From the NCBI RefSeq assembly GCF_008312895.1, contig NZ_VSSP01000003.1, positions 1 to 64,000 on the forward strand: DNA of 64,000 bases. Direction: 5' to 3'. The stretch comes from Luteimonas suaedae. Its GTDB lineage: Bacteria; Pseudomonadota; Gammaproteobacteria; Xanthomonadales; Xanthomonadaceae. The notes beneath the pieces were generated by a model that was not told the origin of the DNA, did not search any database, and saw nothing but the letters and a program-made list of their open reading frames with translations. Shown piece after piece: positions 34,226 to 43,192 of the stretch (its first letter is position 1; each line of letters starts with the position of its first letter). A program made the position numbers and the translations under genes.

Positions 34226-35635
34226 TCATCCGGCCAAGGGCAGGCTGATCAGCGCCCGCATGCCCCGGTCACCGTTGCGCAACACGACGTCGCCGCCGTG
34301 GTGGCGGGCGATGGTGCGGGCGATCGACAGGCCCAGGCCAACGCCGCCCGTTTCGCGGTTGCGCGAGTGCTCCATGCGGAAGAACGGCTCGAACACCTGG
34401 TCCATGGCCGCCTGCGGAATGCCGGGGCCGTCGTCGTCGATGACGATGTCCACGCCTTCGCCGGCCCGTACCACGCGCACCCGCGCGCGCTCGCCATAGC
34501 GCACGGCGTTCTCGACCAGGTTGCGGATCGCGCGCCGCAGCGCGTCCGGGCGGCAGCGGTAGTGCAGCTTCGGCCCGCCGAGGAAGCGCACCTGCTGGCC
34601 GAGCTCCGCAAGGTCGTCGCAGAGGCTCTCGACCAGCGCCGACAGATCCACCGTGCGGGTCGTCTCGACCGTGGCTTCCTCGCGCGCGAAGGCGAGCGCG
34701 GCCTCGGTCATGGTCTGGATCTCCTCGATGGTGGCGAGCATCTTCTCCTGCACTTCCGGATCGGACACGAACTCGGCACGCAACCGCAGCGAGGTCAGCG
34801 GCGTGCGCAGGTCGTGGCCGATCGCGGCGAGCATGCGGGTGCGGTCGTCGACGAAGCGCTGCAGCCGCGCCTGCATGCGATTGAAGGCCTCGGCGGTGTG
34901 GCGGATGTCGTCGGGACCGGACTCGGGCAGCGGCGGCACCGACTCGCCGCGGCCGAGCAGTTCCGCGGCCGCCGCCAGGCGCCGCATCGGCCGCGTGATG
35001 CCGCGCGCCGCCAGGATCGCGATGACCGACAGCGCGAGCGCGGTGATCAGCAGCGACAGGATCGACTGCCGCGTCCACGCGCCGTTGGGAATGGACTTGG
35101 CGTACGCGGCATTGAGCCAGCTGCCGTCGTCCAGGCGCACCGCCAGGCCCATGCCTTTCGCCTCGCCGAGATAGACGAACCGGGCCGGCCGCGACAGCGG
35201 CCAGGCGTGCGAGGACAGCGCCGTCCATTGCAGCGCGGCCCCGCCGGGGGTGGCGGCGCTGGCGGTGGCGATGGGCGCGACGCTGCCGGCGTCGTCCTTG
35301 GCGGGTTTGAGGCTGGGCAGCGGCGTCGCCAGGTGCACCCAGGCGTCGTCGCGCCAGGCCGTGGCGTCCGTCGGCTCCCGCGGCGTGGTCCAGAACCGCG
35401 TATAGGCGGTGCCGCTCACCTGCAGGATCTCGTCCCGCAGCGCGGGGGGCGTGGTCTCCAGCAACAGGGCGAGCGAGGCGGTGCGGCTGAAGAATTCGTT
35501 CTTGGCCGCCGCGCGCAGCGCGTGCCCGCGCTCGTCCCAGGAGATCAGGAATCCGATCGCCTGCGACAGCGCGAGCGCCAGCAGCAGGAACGCGATGAAG
35601 CGCGCCGCCAGGCTGCGTCGCCAGATGCGCCTCAT
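34226..35635 (-). CDS. Sensor histidine kinase (EnvZ/OmpR type)
   Basis: 469 residues. One transmembrane segment near residues 12-32, a periplasmic sensor region (about 33-195) and a second segment (SLLITALALSVIAILAARG) are followed by HAMP. The H-box is AAIGHDLRTPLTSLRLRAEF with the phosphorylated His, the N-box RNLVENAVRYG, and the G boxes DDDGPGIP and GGVGLGLSIA. The start overlaps the regulator gene stop (ATGA), so the regulator and kinase form one operon. The signal is unknown. Kinases of this build in the order regulator-kinase often answer to envelope or osmotic cues. Confidence 0.93.
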   Translation of the reverse strand: MRRIWRRSLAARFIAFLLLALALSQAIGFLISWDERGHALRAAAKNEFFSRTASLALLLETTPPALRDEILQVSGTAYTRFWTTPREPTDATAWRDDAWVHLATPLPSLKPAKDDAGSVAPIATASAATPGGAALQWTALSSHAWPLSRPARFVYLGEAKGMGLAVRLDDGSWLNAAYAKSIPNGAWTRQSILSLLITALALSVIAILAARGITRPMRRLAAAAELLGRGESVPPLPESGPDDIRHTAEAFNRMQARLQRFVDDRTRMLAAIGHDLRTPLTSLRLRAEFVSDPEVQEKMLATIEEIQTMTEAALAFAREEATVETTRTVDLSALVESLCDDLAELGQQVRFLGGPKLHYRCRPDALRRAIRNLVENAVRYGERARVRVVRAGEGVDIVIDDDGPGIPQAAMDQVFEPFFRMEHSRNRETGGVGLGLSIARTIARHHGGDVVLRNGDRGMRALISLPLAG

Positions 35636-36351
35636 GCCCGCTCGACCTCGGCAGTGAAGCTGTAGCCGCCGCCCCAATGGGTCTTGATCAGCGCCGGGTT
35701 GCGCGGATCGGCCTCGATCTTCTTGCGCAGCCGGCTCACCTGGTTGTCGATGCTGCGATCGAAACAGTCGGCTGCGCGGCCGACGGTGAGTTCGAGCAGC
35801 TGGTCGCGGCTGAGCACCAGTCCCGCATGGTCGAGGAAGGCGCCGAGCAGGCGGAATTCCGCCGTGCTCAGCGGTACCGCGACGCCGTCGGCGCCGAGCA
35901 GTTCCCGGCGCCCGACGTTGAGTTCCCAGCGATCGAAGCGCAGCGCCTTCGCCTTCACCCGGCTGCGCTGCGGCGGCAGGCTGTTGACCCGTCGCAGCAC
36001 CGCCTTGATGCGGGCCAGGAGCTCGCGCGGATTGAACGGCTTGGTGAGGTAGTCGTCGGCGCCCAGCTCCAGGCCGATGATGCGGTCCAGGTCCTCGGCC
36101 ATGGCGGTGAGGAAGATGACCGGGATGTCGGTGCTGCCGCGCAGGTGGCGGCACAGGCTGAGGCCGTCCTCACCGGGCATCATCACGTCGAGGATGATCA
36201 GGTCCGGCGCGCTGCGTTCGAGCAGCCGGCGCAGGGCCACGGCGCTTTCCGCGGTGCTGATGCGGTAACCGTGCCGGTCGAGGTACTTCCCCACCAGATT
36301 GCGGATGTCGCGGTGGTCGTCGACGATGGCGATGTGCGGTGCGGTCTCCAT
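35632..36351 (-). CDS. OmpR-family response regulator
   Basis: 239 residues. The receiver domain has acidic residues IVDDH, the phosphoacceptor Asp in LIILDVMMPGEDG, Thr in FLTAMAE and Lys in LTKPFNPREL. The C-terminal winged helix includes STAEFRLLGAFLDHAGLVLSRDQLLEL and RSIDNQVSRLRKKIEADP. It is the partner of the kinase translated with it. ATG 36351 is preceded by GGAG at a normal distance; upstream ATGs at 36363 and 36366 are less likely. The 274-bp upstream gap is shared with the divergent cytochrome gene and shows no obvious direct-repeat operator. Confidence 0.93.
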   Translation of the reverse strand: METAPHIAIVDDHRDIRNLVGKYLDRHGYRISTAESAVALRRLLERSAPDLIILDVMMPGEDGLSLCRHLRGSTDIPVIFLTAMAEDLDRIIGLELGADDYLTKPFNPRELLARIKAVLRRVNSLPPQRSRVKAKALRFDRWELNVGRRELLGADGVAVPLSTAEFRLLGAFLDHAGLVLSRDQLLELTVGRAADCFDRSIDNQVSRLRKKIEADPRNPALIKTHWGGGYSFTAEVERA

Positions 36352-36625
36352 GGGGCGCTCCATCATCACGCGGGAAACGGCCGCGGTGGCCGCCGGACGC
36401 GGATCACATCGTGGACGATGTCCCCGGCCGGTCTGTATCAAAGTATGTCACCGGCCGCCGACGCGACATCTTGCGATGACTCGCTGCGTCGATGGGCACA
36501 GCGTTGTCGCGGAAGGCGATCAGACCGTACGGCATGCATGCGACGGGCACCGCGACCCAAGCACGAGGCGCGGCCGGCCGGCAGCGCGTAGGATCGACCA
36601 CAGGTGACCCCAGACAGGAGACCCC

Positions 36626-37009
36626 ATGCACCGCGCCCTCCCCCCCGTACTCGCCCTGCTGCCGCTGCTGGCGCTGGCAGGCACTGCCCGCGCGCAGGAC
36701 GCCGCCGCCGACGGCGAACAGCTCTACCGCACGCGCTGCGCCGCCTGCCATGCCCTCGATCCTGCCCAGAACCGCATCGGTCCGCACCTGGCCGACGTGG
36801 TCGGGCGCGCCGCCGGCAGCGTCGAAGGCGCTCGCTACACGGATGCGATGCGCGAGTCCGGCATCGTCTGGGATGCCGAAACGCTGGATGCCTACCTGGC
36901 CAATCCGCGCCAGCGGGTGCCGGGCACCAGCATGATGTTCGCGCTGCCGGACGCGACACAGCGGCAGGCCATCATCGCGTTCCTGCAGGATCGGCCCGCG
37001 GCGGAATGA
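36626..37009 (+). CDS. Periplasmic class I cytochrome c
   Basis: 127 residues. The signal peptide ends at GTARAQD. The heme motif is CAACH and the axial Met is probably in [10 protein letters not shown], giving a c2-like monoheme protein ([11 protein letters not shown] is typical). It lies just upstream of the molybdenum hydroxylase genes on the same strand and is likely their electron acceptor, passing electrons to a terminal oxidase; a repeat separates them, so they need not share one mRNA. Confidence 0.88.
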   Translation: MHRALPPVLALLPLLALAGTARAQDAAADGEQLYRTRCAACHALDPAQNRIGPHLADVVGRAAGSVEGARYTDAMRESGIVWDAETLDAYLANPRQRVPGTSMMFALPDATQRQAIIAFLQDRPAAE

Positions 37010-37017
37010 TGCTCTTT

Positions 37018-37113
37018 CCCCCTTTGAAAAAAGGGGCAGGGGGGATTTGCCCGGCGCCCGACGAAGCCAAAGCCAGAGCAAATCCCCCTCGATCCCCCTT
37101 TTTTCAAAGGGGG
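37018..37113. repeat. Long imperfect inverted repeat (CCCCCTTTGAAAAAAGGGG type)
   Basis: The left arm CCCCCTTTGAAAAAAGGGG and GGGGGGATTTGC are mirrored on the right by GCAAATCCCCC and CCCCCTTTTTTCAAAGGGGG around a GC-rich loop. It can form a stable hairpin in the mRNA between the cytochrome and IorA genes. A related short hairpin (CCCCTTTTGGAGAAGGGG) follows at 37125-37142. Confidence 0.85.
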
Positions 37114-37172
37114 AAGATGCGGACCCCTTTTGGAGAAGGGGAACAACGGAATCCAACACCAAGGAGCCCAGC

Positions 37173-37640
37173 ATGGCCCGACTTAACGTCAATGGCACGA
37201 CCCACGATGTCGACGCCGATCCCGGCACCCCGCTGCTCTGGGTGCTCCGGGAGCAGCTCGGCCTGACCGGCGCCAAGTACGGCTGCGGCATCGCCCAGTG
37301 CGGCGCCTGCACCGTCCACATCGACGACATGCCGGTACGCGCCTGCGCGCTGCCGGTGGACGCCGTCGACCCGGAACAGCGGATCGTCACCATCGAGGGC
37401 CTGTCGCCCGACGGTTCGCACCCGGTGCAGCAGGCCTGGCTGGCGCTCGACGTGCCGCAGTGCGGCTATTGCCAGACCGGCATGATCATGGCCGCGGCGA
37501 GCCTGCTGGCGCAGAACCCGAACCCGAGCGATGCCGACATCGACGCGGAGATGACCAACATCTGCCGCTGCGGCACGTACAACCGGGTCCGCGCCGCGAT
37601 CAAGCGCGCTGCCGGCGGCGGCCAGCCGGCGCAGGGTTGA
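37173..37640 (+). CDS. iorA: Molybdenum hydroxylase small [2Fe-2S] subunit (IorA-like)
   Basis: 155 residues. The plant-type [2Fe-2S] cluster ligands are [13 protein letters not shown] plus a fourth Cys in VRACALPV; the second cluster is in [11 protein letters not shown] and ICRCGTYNR. It passes electrons from the molybdopterin subunit. Such two-subunit enzymes of the isoquinoline 1-oxidoreductase type hydroxylate N-heterocycles or oxidise aldehydes and donate to cytochrome c. The ATG at 37173 has AAGGAG upstream; the large subunit starts 10 bp after the stop. Confidence 0.9.
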   Translation: MARLNVNGTTHDVDADPGTPLLWVLREQLGLTGAKYGCGIAQCGACTVHIDDMPVRACALPVDAVDPEQRIVTIEGLSPDGSHPVQQAWLALDVPQCGYCQTGMIMAAASLLAQNPNPSDADIDAEMTNICRCGTYNRVRAAIKRAAGGGQPAQG

Positions 37641-37650
37641 GGAGACGAAC

Positions 37651-39921
37651 ATGACGATCACCGACACCAAGTCCCGCGGCGCCGCCCGCGACCGCCGCAA
37701 GCACAACGACGGCAGGCTCGACGACATCAGGCTCAACGACGGCAGGCCCGCCGGCGTCAGCCTCTCGCGCCGCCGCTTCCTGATCGGTTCGGCCACCGCG
37801 CTCGGCGGCCTGTCGCTCGGATTCCACCTGCCCCTGATCGGCAGCGCGGCGGCGGCGGAGCCCGGCGCGGCGGCGCGCGAGGTCAACGCCTGGGTCGTGA
37901 TCCAGCCGGACGAGACCGTGGTGGTCCGCGTCGCCCGCTCCGAGATGGGCCAGGGCACGCTGACCGGCCTGGCGCAGCTGGTCGCCGAGGAGCTCGAATG
38001 CGACTGGGCGAACGTGACCACCGAATACCCCACGCCCGGCCAGAGCGTGGCGCGCGACCGCGTCTGGGGCAACTTCTCCACCGGCGGCAGCCGCGGCGTG
38101 CGCGAATCGCACGACTACATGCGCCAGGGCGGCGCCGCTGCGCGCGAGATGCTGATCGCCGCCGCCGCGAACGCATGGGGCGTGCCGGCCGGCGAATGCA
38201 CCGTGGCCAAGGGCGTGATCACCCACGGCGCCAGCGGCCGCAGCACGACCTACGGCAAGGTGGCGACGGCCGCCGCGCAGCTGACACCGCCCACCGATAT
38301 CCCGCTCAAGGATCCGCAGGACTGGACCATCGCCGGCAAGCCGCTGCCGCGGCTGGACACGGCCGACAAGCTCACCGGCAAGCAGGTCTACGGCACCGAC
38401 GTGCAACTGCCGGGCATGCTCAACGCCGCCGTCCGCGCCTGCCCGTACTTCGGCGGCAAACTCGAAAGCTTCGACGCCGCGGCGGTTGCCGGAATGCCGG
38501 GCGTCCGCCACGTGGTCCGGGTGGACGACACCGCGGTCGCGGTGGTGGCCGATACCTGGTGGCGCGCCAAGACCGCGCTCGACGCGCTTCCCGTGGTCTG
38601 GGACGAAGGCCCGAACCGGGCGCTGACCAGTGCGACGATCGCCGACATGCTGGCCGAGGGCCTGGACGCCGACGACGCCTTCGTCGGCACCCAGGCGGGC
38701 GATGCACGCGCCACGCTGGCCGCGCACGCCGGCAAGACCGTCACCGCGACCTACGCCGTTCCCTACCAGCACCACGTGACCATGGAACCGATGAACGCGA
38801 CGGCGCTGTACACGCCGGAGAAGTGCGAGGTGTGGGTGCCGACGCAGAACGGCGAGGCCAGCCTGGCGGCGGCGGCCGAGGCCGCCGAGCTGCCGGTGGA
38901 ACGCTGCGAGGTGTACAAGCTGCACCTGGGCGGCGGCTTCGGCCGGCGCGGCTTCCAGGACTACGTGCAGCAGGCGGTGCGCATCGCCAGGCAGGTCCCG
39001 GGCACGCCGGTGAAGCTGATCTGGTCGCGCGAGGAGGACATGCTGCACGGCGTCTATCACCCGACCACGCAGTGCAAGCTGACCGGCGCGCTGGACGACG
39101 ACGGCAACCTCGCCGCGCTGCACATGCGCATCTCGGGCCAGTCGATCCTGGCCGCGGTGCGGCCCGAAGGCATGCAGGGCGGCATGGACCCGGTGGTGTT
39201 CCAGGGCCTGTTCCTCGACAACCCGGAAGGCAGCTTCGCCTACGACGTCGAGCACCTGCTGATCGATCATGCGATGCGCAACCCGGCGGTGCCGCCCGGC
39301 TTCTGGCGCGGGGTCAACCTCAACCAGAACGCGATCTACGTCGAATGCTTCATGGACGAGCTGGCGCATGCGGCCGGCGTCGATCCGCTGGCCTTCCGCC
39401 GCAGGCTGATGGCGAACCATCCCAAGCACCTGGCGGTGCTGGACGCGGTCGCCGAACGAGTCGGCTGGGACAGCGCGCCGCCGTCGGGCGTGCACCGCGG
39501 CCTGGCGCAGATCATGGGTTTCGGCAGCTACGTCGCCGCGGCGGCGGAAGTCTCGGTCACCGATGGCCAGCTCAAGATCCACCGCATCGTCGCCGCCACC
39601 GACCCCGGCCACGTGGTCAATCCGGCCCAGGTCGAGCGGCAGGTGGAGGGTTCCTTCGTCTATGGGCTTTCCGCGGGCCTGTTCGGCGAATGCGTCGTCG
39701 ACGGCGGGCGCATGGTGCAGGAAAACTTCGATACCTACCCGGTGATGCTGATGGCGGACATGCCGGCGGTGGAAACGGTGATCGTGCCGTCCGGCGGCTT
39801 CTGGGGCGGCGTCGGCGAGCCGACCATCGCGGTGGCGATGCCGGCCGTGCTCAACGCGATCTTCGCGGCGACCGGCAAGCGGATCCGGACGTTGCCGCTG
39901 AAACAGCATGATTTGGCGTGA
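37651..39921 (+). CDS. iorB: Molybdenum hydroxylase large molybdopterin-binding subunit (IorB-like)
   Basis: 756 residues. A twin-arginine signal (LSRRRFLIGSATALGG near residue 33) sends the folded cofactor-containing enzyme to the periplasm. The molybdopterin-binding motifs are RSEMGQGTLTGLAQLVAEEL, GGGFGRRGFQDYV and GGFWGGVGEPTIAVAMPAVLNAIF near the C terminus, where the catalytic Glu lies. Together with the small subunit and upstream cytochrome it forms a periplasmic oxidase module; the substrate (heterocycle or aldehyde) is not known. It is often annotated as isoquinoline 1-oxidoreductase beta subunit. Confidence 0.9.
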   Translation: MTITDTKSRGAARDRRKHNDGRLDDIRLNDGRPAGVSLSRRRFLIGSATALGGLSLGFHLPLIGSAAAAEPGAAAREVNAWVVIQPDETVVVRVARSEMGQGTLTGLAQLVAEELECDWANVTTEYPTPGQSVARDRVWGNFSTGGSRGVRESHDYMRQGGAAAREMLIAAAANAWGVPAGECTVAKGVITHGASGRSTTYGKVATAAAQLTPPTDIPLKDPQDWTIAGKPLPRLDTADKLTGKQVYGTDVQLPGMLNAAVRACPYFGGKLESFDAAAVAGMPGVRHVVRVDDTAVAVVADTWWRAKTALDALPVVWDEGPNRALTSATIADMLAEGLDADDAFVGTQAGDARATLAAHAGKTVTATYAVPYQHHVTMEPMNATALYTPEKCEVWVPTQNGEASLAAAAEAAELPVERCEVYKLHLGGGFGRRGFQDYVQQAVRIARQVPGTPVKLIWSREEDMLHGVYHPTTQCKLTGALDDDGNLAALHMRISGQSILAAVRPEGMQGGMDPVVFQGLFLDNPEGSFAYDVEHLLIDHAMRNPAVPPGFWRGVNLNQNAIYVECFMDELAHAAGVDPLAFRRRLMANHPKHLAVLDAVAERVGWDSAPPSGVHRGLAQIMGFGSYVAAAAEVSVTDGQLKIHRIVAATDPGHVVNPAQVERQVEGSFVYGLSAGLFGECVVDGGRMVQENFDTYPVMLMADMPAVETVIVPSGGFWGGVGEPTIAVAMPAVLNAIFAATGKRIRTLPLKQHDLA

Positions 39922-40000
39922 AAGCGAAAAACGACTGGCGAGGAGTGAGAAACGAGAGCCTCTTTGTCCCCTCTCCCCCGCAAGTGGGGGAGAGGGAGCC
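39921..40000. repeat. GAGGAGTGAGAAACGAG repeat followed by a CCCTCTCCCCC hairpin
   Basis: AAAACGACTGGCGAGGAGTGAG belongs to the family also seen at 34150 and 57921. It is followed by an inverted repeat, CCCTCTCCCCC/GGGGGAGAGGG (39968-39996). Both lie between the IorB gene and the cytochrome gene. Confidence 0.75.
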
Positions 40001-40053
40001 GATCAAGCGGCCGCGCCGGTTGCTCCCTTGGTGAACGCTCCACCCGGATAACG

Positions 40054-40410
40054 ATGGCTGCCAATCCCTACCTCGCCCTGCTGCTCGCCGTCCTGGCCGT
40101 TTTCCCGGTGCAGGCCGCGCAGCCTGCGCCGCCGGGGGCGAGCAGCTGCTCGGGCTGCCATGCGCCGGGCGGTGCGGGCGACGGGATCCCGGGGCTGGAA
40201 GGCCTCGACGCCGAGCGCATCGTCGCCGACATGCGCGCATTCCGCAGCGGCGAACGCGAGGCGACGGTGATGGACCGCATCGCCCGGGGCTTCACCGAGG
40301 ACGAAACCCGCGCCATCGCCGAGTGGCTGGCCTCCGGCGAGGGCGAGCGAGACGCGACCGGGAAAGCGACCACCGGTCAGGACCCAGGAGCGCCGGATGC
40401 CGAGCCGTAG
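40054..40410 (+). CDS. fccA: Cytochrome c, FccA-like subunit of sulfide dehydrogenase
   Basis: 118 residues. The signal peptide is LALLLAVLAVFPVQA. A single heme site, CSGCH, and a short fold ending in GFTEDETRAIAEWLA match the monoheme cytochrome that partners FccB-type flavoproteins. It would carry electrons from sulfide oxidation to the respiratory chain. Its stop overlaps the FccB gene by 14 nt, which strongly supports the pairing. Start at ATG 40054, just before the signal peptide. Confidence 0.85.
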   Translation: MAANPYLALLLAVLAVFPVQAAQPAPPGASSCSGCHAPGGAGDGIPGLEGLDAERIVADMRAFRSGEREATVMDRIARGFTEDETRAIAEWLASGEGERDATGKATTGQDPGAPDAEP

Positions 40411-41668
40411 ACATGTCCTGCAGGGCCTCGCCGCCGGCGCCGCCGTGGCGGCGCTGGGTCCGGTGCCGCGCCTGCGTGCGGCCGCGCCGCCGCGCGTGGT
40501 GGTGGTGGGCGGCGGCTTCGCCGGCGCCAGCTGCGCGCGCGCGTTGAAGCGGCTGGATCCCGGTCTCGACGTGGTCTTGGTCGAGCCGGCGGCACGCTAC
40601 ACCGCCTGCCCCTTCAGCAACACGGTGATCGCCGGCCTGCGCGATCCCGAGGCCCAGGTGTTCGGCTACGACGGCGTCGAGCGCGCCGGCGTGCGCCTGG
40701 CCCGCAGCAGCGCCAATGCGGTCGATGCCGACCGGCGCCGCGTGCGCCTGGACGACGGCACCACGCTGGACTACGCGCGCCTGGTGCTGGCGCCCGGCAT
40801 CGAATTGCGCTTCGACGCCCTGCCCGGCTACGACCGCGCCGCCGCCGACGTGATGCCGCACGCCTGGAAAGCCGGCGAGCAGACACTGCGGCTGCGCCGC
40901 CAGCTCGAGGCAATGGAGGACGGCGGGCTGGTGGTGCTTTCGGTCCCGGCCAATCCGTACCGCTGCCCGCCCGGCCCCTATGAACGCGCGAGCCTGATCG
41001 CGCATTACCTGAAGACGCACAAGCCGCGCTCCAAGCTCATCGTGCTGGACGCCAAGGACCAGTTCTCCAAGCAGTCGCTGTTCGAGGCCGCCTGGCGCGA
41101 GCTGTACCCGGACCTGCTCGAATGGGTGCCGCTGTCGATGGGCGGACAGGTCGTCGAGGTCGATCCCGGCGCCATGACCCTGGTCACCGACTTCGACCGC
41201 TATCGCGCCGACGTCGCCAACGTTATCCCGCCGCAGCGCGCCGGCGCGATCGCGACCGCCGCGGGCGTGGCCGACCGCACCGGCTGGTGCCCGGTCGATC
41301 CAGTCACGTTCGAATCCCGGCTGCAGCCGGGCATCCACGTGATCGGCGATGCGATCATCGCCGGCGCCATGCCCAAGTCCGCCTTCGCCGCCAACGCGCA
41401 GGCCAAGGTCTGCGCGGCGGCAGTGGTCGACCTGGTCCGCGAGCGCACGCCGGCCGAGCCCCGGCTCATCAACACCTGCTACAGCCTGGTCGCGCCCGAC
41501 CACGGCATCTCGATCGCCGGCGTCTACCGTCCCGGCGATGAGTTGCTGACCGAGATCGAGGGCGCGGGCGGCGTCAGCGCAGCCGACGCGCCGCAGGCGA
41601 CGCGCGCGCTGGAGGCGATGTATGCGGAAAGCTGGTTCCGGACGATCACCGACGAGGTGTTCGCATGA
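40397..41668 (+). CDS. fccB: Flavocytochrome c sulfide dehydrogenase, flavoprotein subunit
   Basis: 423 residues. The N-terminal twin-arginine-type signal is SRRHVLQGLAAGAAVAAL. The FAD-binding motif is RVVVVGGGFAGASCARALKRL. YTACPFSNTVI carries a Cys that in FccB forms the redox disulfide; INTCYSLVAPDHGIS carries another conserved Cys; GIHVIGDAIIAGAMPKSAFAANAQ is the C-terminal FAD motif. It oxidises sulfide to sulfur or polysulfide in the periplasm and feeds the FccA-like cytochrome. In Sox clusters the related SoxF has the same build. Its stop overlaps the downstream soxX frame (ATGA at 41665). Confidence 0.9.
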   Translation: MPSRRHVLQGLAAGAAVAALGPVPRLRAAAPPRVVVVGGGFAGASCARALKRLDPGLDVVLVEPAARYTACPFSNTVIAGLRDPEAQVFGYDGVERAGVRLARSSANAVDADRRRVRLDDGTTLDYARLVLAPGIELRFDALPGYDRAAADVMPHAWKAGEQTLRLRRQLEAMEDGGLVVLSVPANPYRCPPGPYERASLIAHYLKTHKPRSKLIVLDAKDQFSKQSLFEAAWRELYPDLLEWVPLSMGGQVVEVDPGAMTLVTDFDRYRADVANVIPPQRAGAIATAAGVADRTGWCPVDPVTFESRLQPGIHVIGDAIIAGAMPKSAFAANAQAKVCAAAVVDLVRERTPAEPRLINTCYSLVAPDHGISIAGVYRPGDELLTEIEGAGGVSAADAPQATRALEAMYAESWFRTITDEVFA

Positions 41669-41913
41669 ATCGCCACGCGACGAGCCGCCGGAAATCGGCA
41701 CGCGTAGAGCCGAGCTTGCCTGCGCGAAGTGACACGCTTGCGAGCTGTCCTGTCGACAGCTCGCGTGGCGCTGCGCGCCCGGCCAGGAAAGGCCGGGACG
41801 GACGGTCCGGAGCCGGTACGGGTGCGCCCGGGATGGCGACCGTCGTCTGTCCGAATGCCGGAACAGCGGAGCAGGCTCCGCTCTTTGGGACGAGCACTCA
41901 AGTATCGACCTGG

Positions 41914-42393
41914 ATGGGAATGAAAGGCGTGCGACAACTGGTGCTGTGCCTTGGCCTGGCAAGTGCGGCCGCATGCGCAGCCGGGGCGCGGGACGCACCG
42001 GTGCATGCCGCCGCCAAAGACGGCGCGCTTGCCCGGCCGCCGGGCGTGCGTGCCGGTGACGCGACACGCGGTGCGGCGCTGATGAACGACCGCCACAGGA
42101 GCCTGTGCCTGCTGTGCCACGCCGGGCCGTTCCCCGATCCGCACCTGCACGGCACGCTCGCGCCCGACCTGATGGGGATCGGAAGCCGGCTCTCGGAGGA
42201 CCAGCTGCGCCTGCGCATCGCCGACATGAAGGCAATCAACCCGGAGAGCATCATGCCGACCTACCGCCGCACCTCGGACGATGCCGACGGCGGCGACGCC
42301 AGGCGCATCCCTGCCGCCTGGCGCGGCAAGCCGGTGCTGGAGGACGACGAGATCGAGGATCTCGTCGCCTACCTGGCGACGTTGAAGGAATGA
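41914..42393 (+). CDS. soxX: SoxX monoheme cytochrome c
   Basis: With SoxA it forms the SoxAX complex that attaches thiosulfate to the carrier SoxYZ. The heme motif is CLLCH in LCLLCHAGPFPDPHLHG; the distal Met is in NPESIMPTYRR. The signal peptide is VRQLVLCLGLASAAACA. The frame is open from ATG 41665, which overlaps the fccB stop, but the signal peptide begins about 85 codons later, so I start at 41914 (41920 is equally possible). The intervening 245 bp are GC-rich with short palindromes (GCGAGCTGTCCTGTCGACAGCTCGC) and look inserted. 159 residues from this start. Confidence 0.85.
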   Translation: MGMKGVRQLVLCLGLASAAACAAGARDAPVHAAAKDGALARPPGVRAGDATRGAALMNDRHRSLCLLCHAGPFPDPHLHGTLAPDLMGIGSRLSEDQLRLRIADMKAINPESIMPTYRRTSDDADGGDARRIPAAWRGKPVLEDDEIEDLVAYLATLKE

Positions 42394-42875
42394 GCATGCG
42401 CGACGAGACGTACCGAAAACCGGGCGCGTTCGGACGGCGCGACTTCCTCGTCGCTGCCGCGGCCGGGCTGGTCGTGCTGGCGCTGCCCGCGCGCGCGGCG
42501 GCGCGGCCGTCCCTGGACGAGGCGGTGCGCAGCTTCACCGGCGGCGCCGAGGCGCCCGCTGGCGGAATGCGGCTGGAGATTCCGTCGCTGGTCGAGAACG
42601 GCAACGCCGTTGGCGTCACGGTGAGCGTGGACAGCGCGATGAGCGCGGACGACCACGTGCGTCGCATCGCGCTGTTCAACGAGATGAACCCGCAGGCGGA
42701 CATCGCCGTGTTCCACCTGGGTCCGCGCGCCGGGCGGGCGCGGATCGCGACCCGGATCCGCCTGGCGACCGCGCAGACGGTCATCGCCGTGGCGGAGATG
42801 GGCGACGGCAGCTTCCGCTCCAGCGAGACGAACGTGATCGTGACCCTGGCCGCCTGCATCGAGGACCTGTCGTGA
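42390..42875 (+). CDS. soxY: SoxY sulfur-carrier protein, variant C terminus
   Basis: 161 residues. Twin-arginine signal GRRDFLVAAAAGLVVLAL. The immunoglobulin-like body includes PSLVENGNAVGVTVSVDSAMS and IALFNEMNPQADIAVFHLGP, as in SoxY. The canonical GGCGG swinging arm is absent; the protein ends TLAACIEDLS, and Cys156 is its only cysteine and so the only possible carrier residue. SoxY carries sulfur intermediates bound to that Cys while SoxZ holds it. The start overlaps the soxX stop and the stop overlaps soxZ (GTGA), so translation is coupled. Confidence 0.87.
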   Translation: MSMRDETYRKPGAFGRRDFLVAAAAGLVVLALPARAAARPSLDEAVRSFTGGAEAPAGGMRLEIPSLVENGNAVGVTVSVDSAMSADDHVRRIALFNEMNPQADIAVFHLGPRAGRARIATRIRLATAQTVIAVAEMGDGSFRSSETNVIVTLAACIEDLS

Positions 42876-43192
42876 CCCGCGCCCTGATCAACGTGCCCAA
42901 GACCGCCGGTCGCGGCGAGATCATCGAGATCAAGGCGATGATCTCGCACCCGATGGAAACCGGTCACCGGATGGGGACAAACGGCGTCGCCATCCCGCGC
43001 GACATCATCCACCGTTTCAGCTGCCGCTACGGCGACGAGGAGATCTTCGCCGCGGACCTGTTCCCCGCGATCTCCGCCAATCCGTTCCTGGCCTTCAGCA
43101 CCGTCGCCACCACCAGCGGCACACTGACCTTCACCTGGACCGACGACGCCGGACAGACGTATACCGAGTCGGCCGAGATCACGGTGGAGTGA
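42872..43192 (+). CDS. soxZ: SoxZ, partner of SoxY
   Basis: 106 residues, GTG start. The family pattern ALINVPKTAGRGEIIEIKAMISHPMETGHR and VTTTSG-like FSTVATTSGTLTFTWTDDAG is clear. SoxZ has no cysteine here and serves as scaffold for SoxY. It has no signal peptide and is presumably exported with SoxY through the twin-arginine pathway. It overlaps both soxY and soxA. Confidence 0.92.
   Translation: MTRALINVPKTAGRGEIIEIKAMISHPMETGHRMGTNGVAIPRDIIHRFSCRYGDEEIFAADLFPAISANPFLAFSTVATTSGTLTFTWTDDAGQTYTESAEITVE

Noticed and set aside
37600..39909. Open frame of 769 codons on the minus strand
   Set aside because: Antisense to the IorB-like gene, which has unmistakable molybdopterin motifs.
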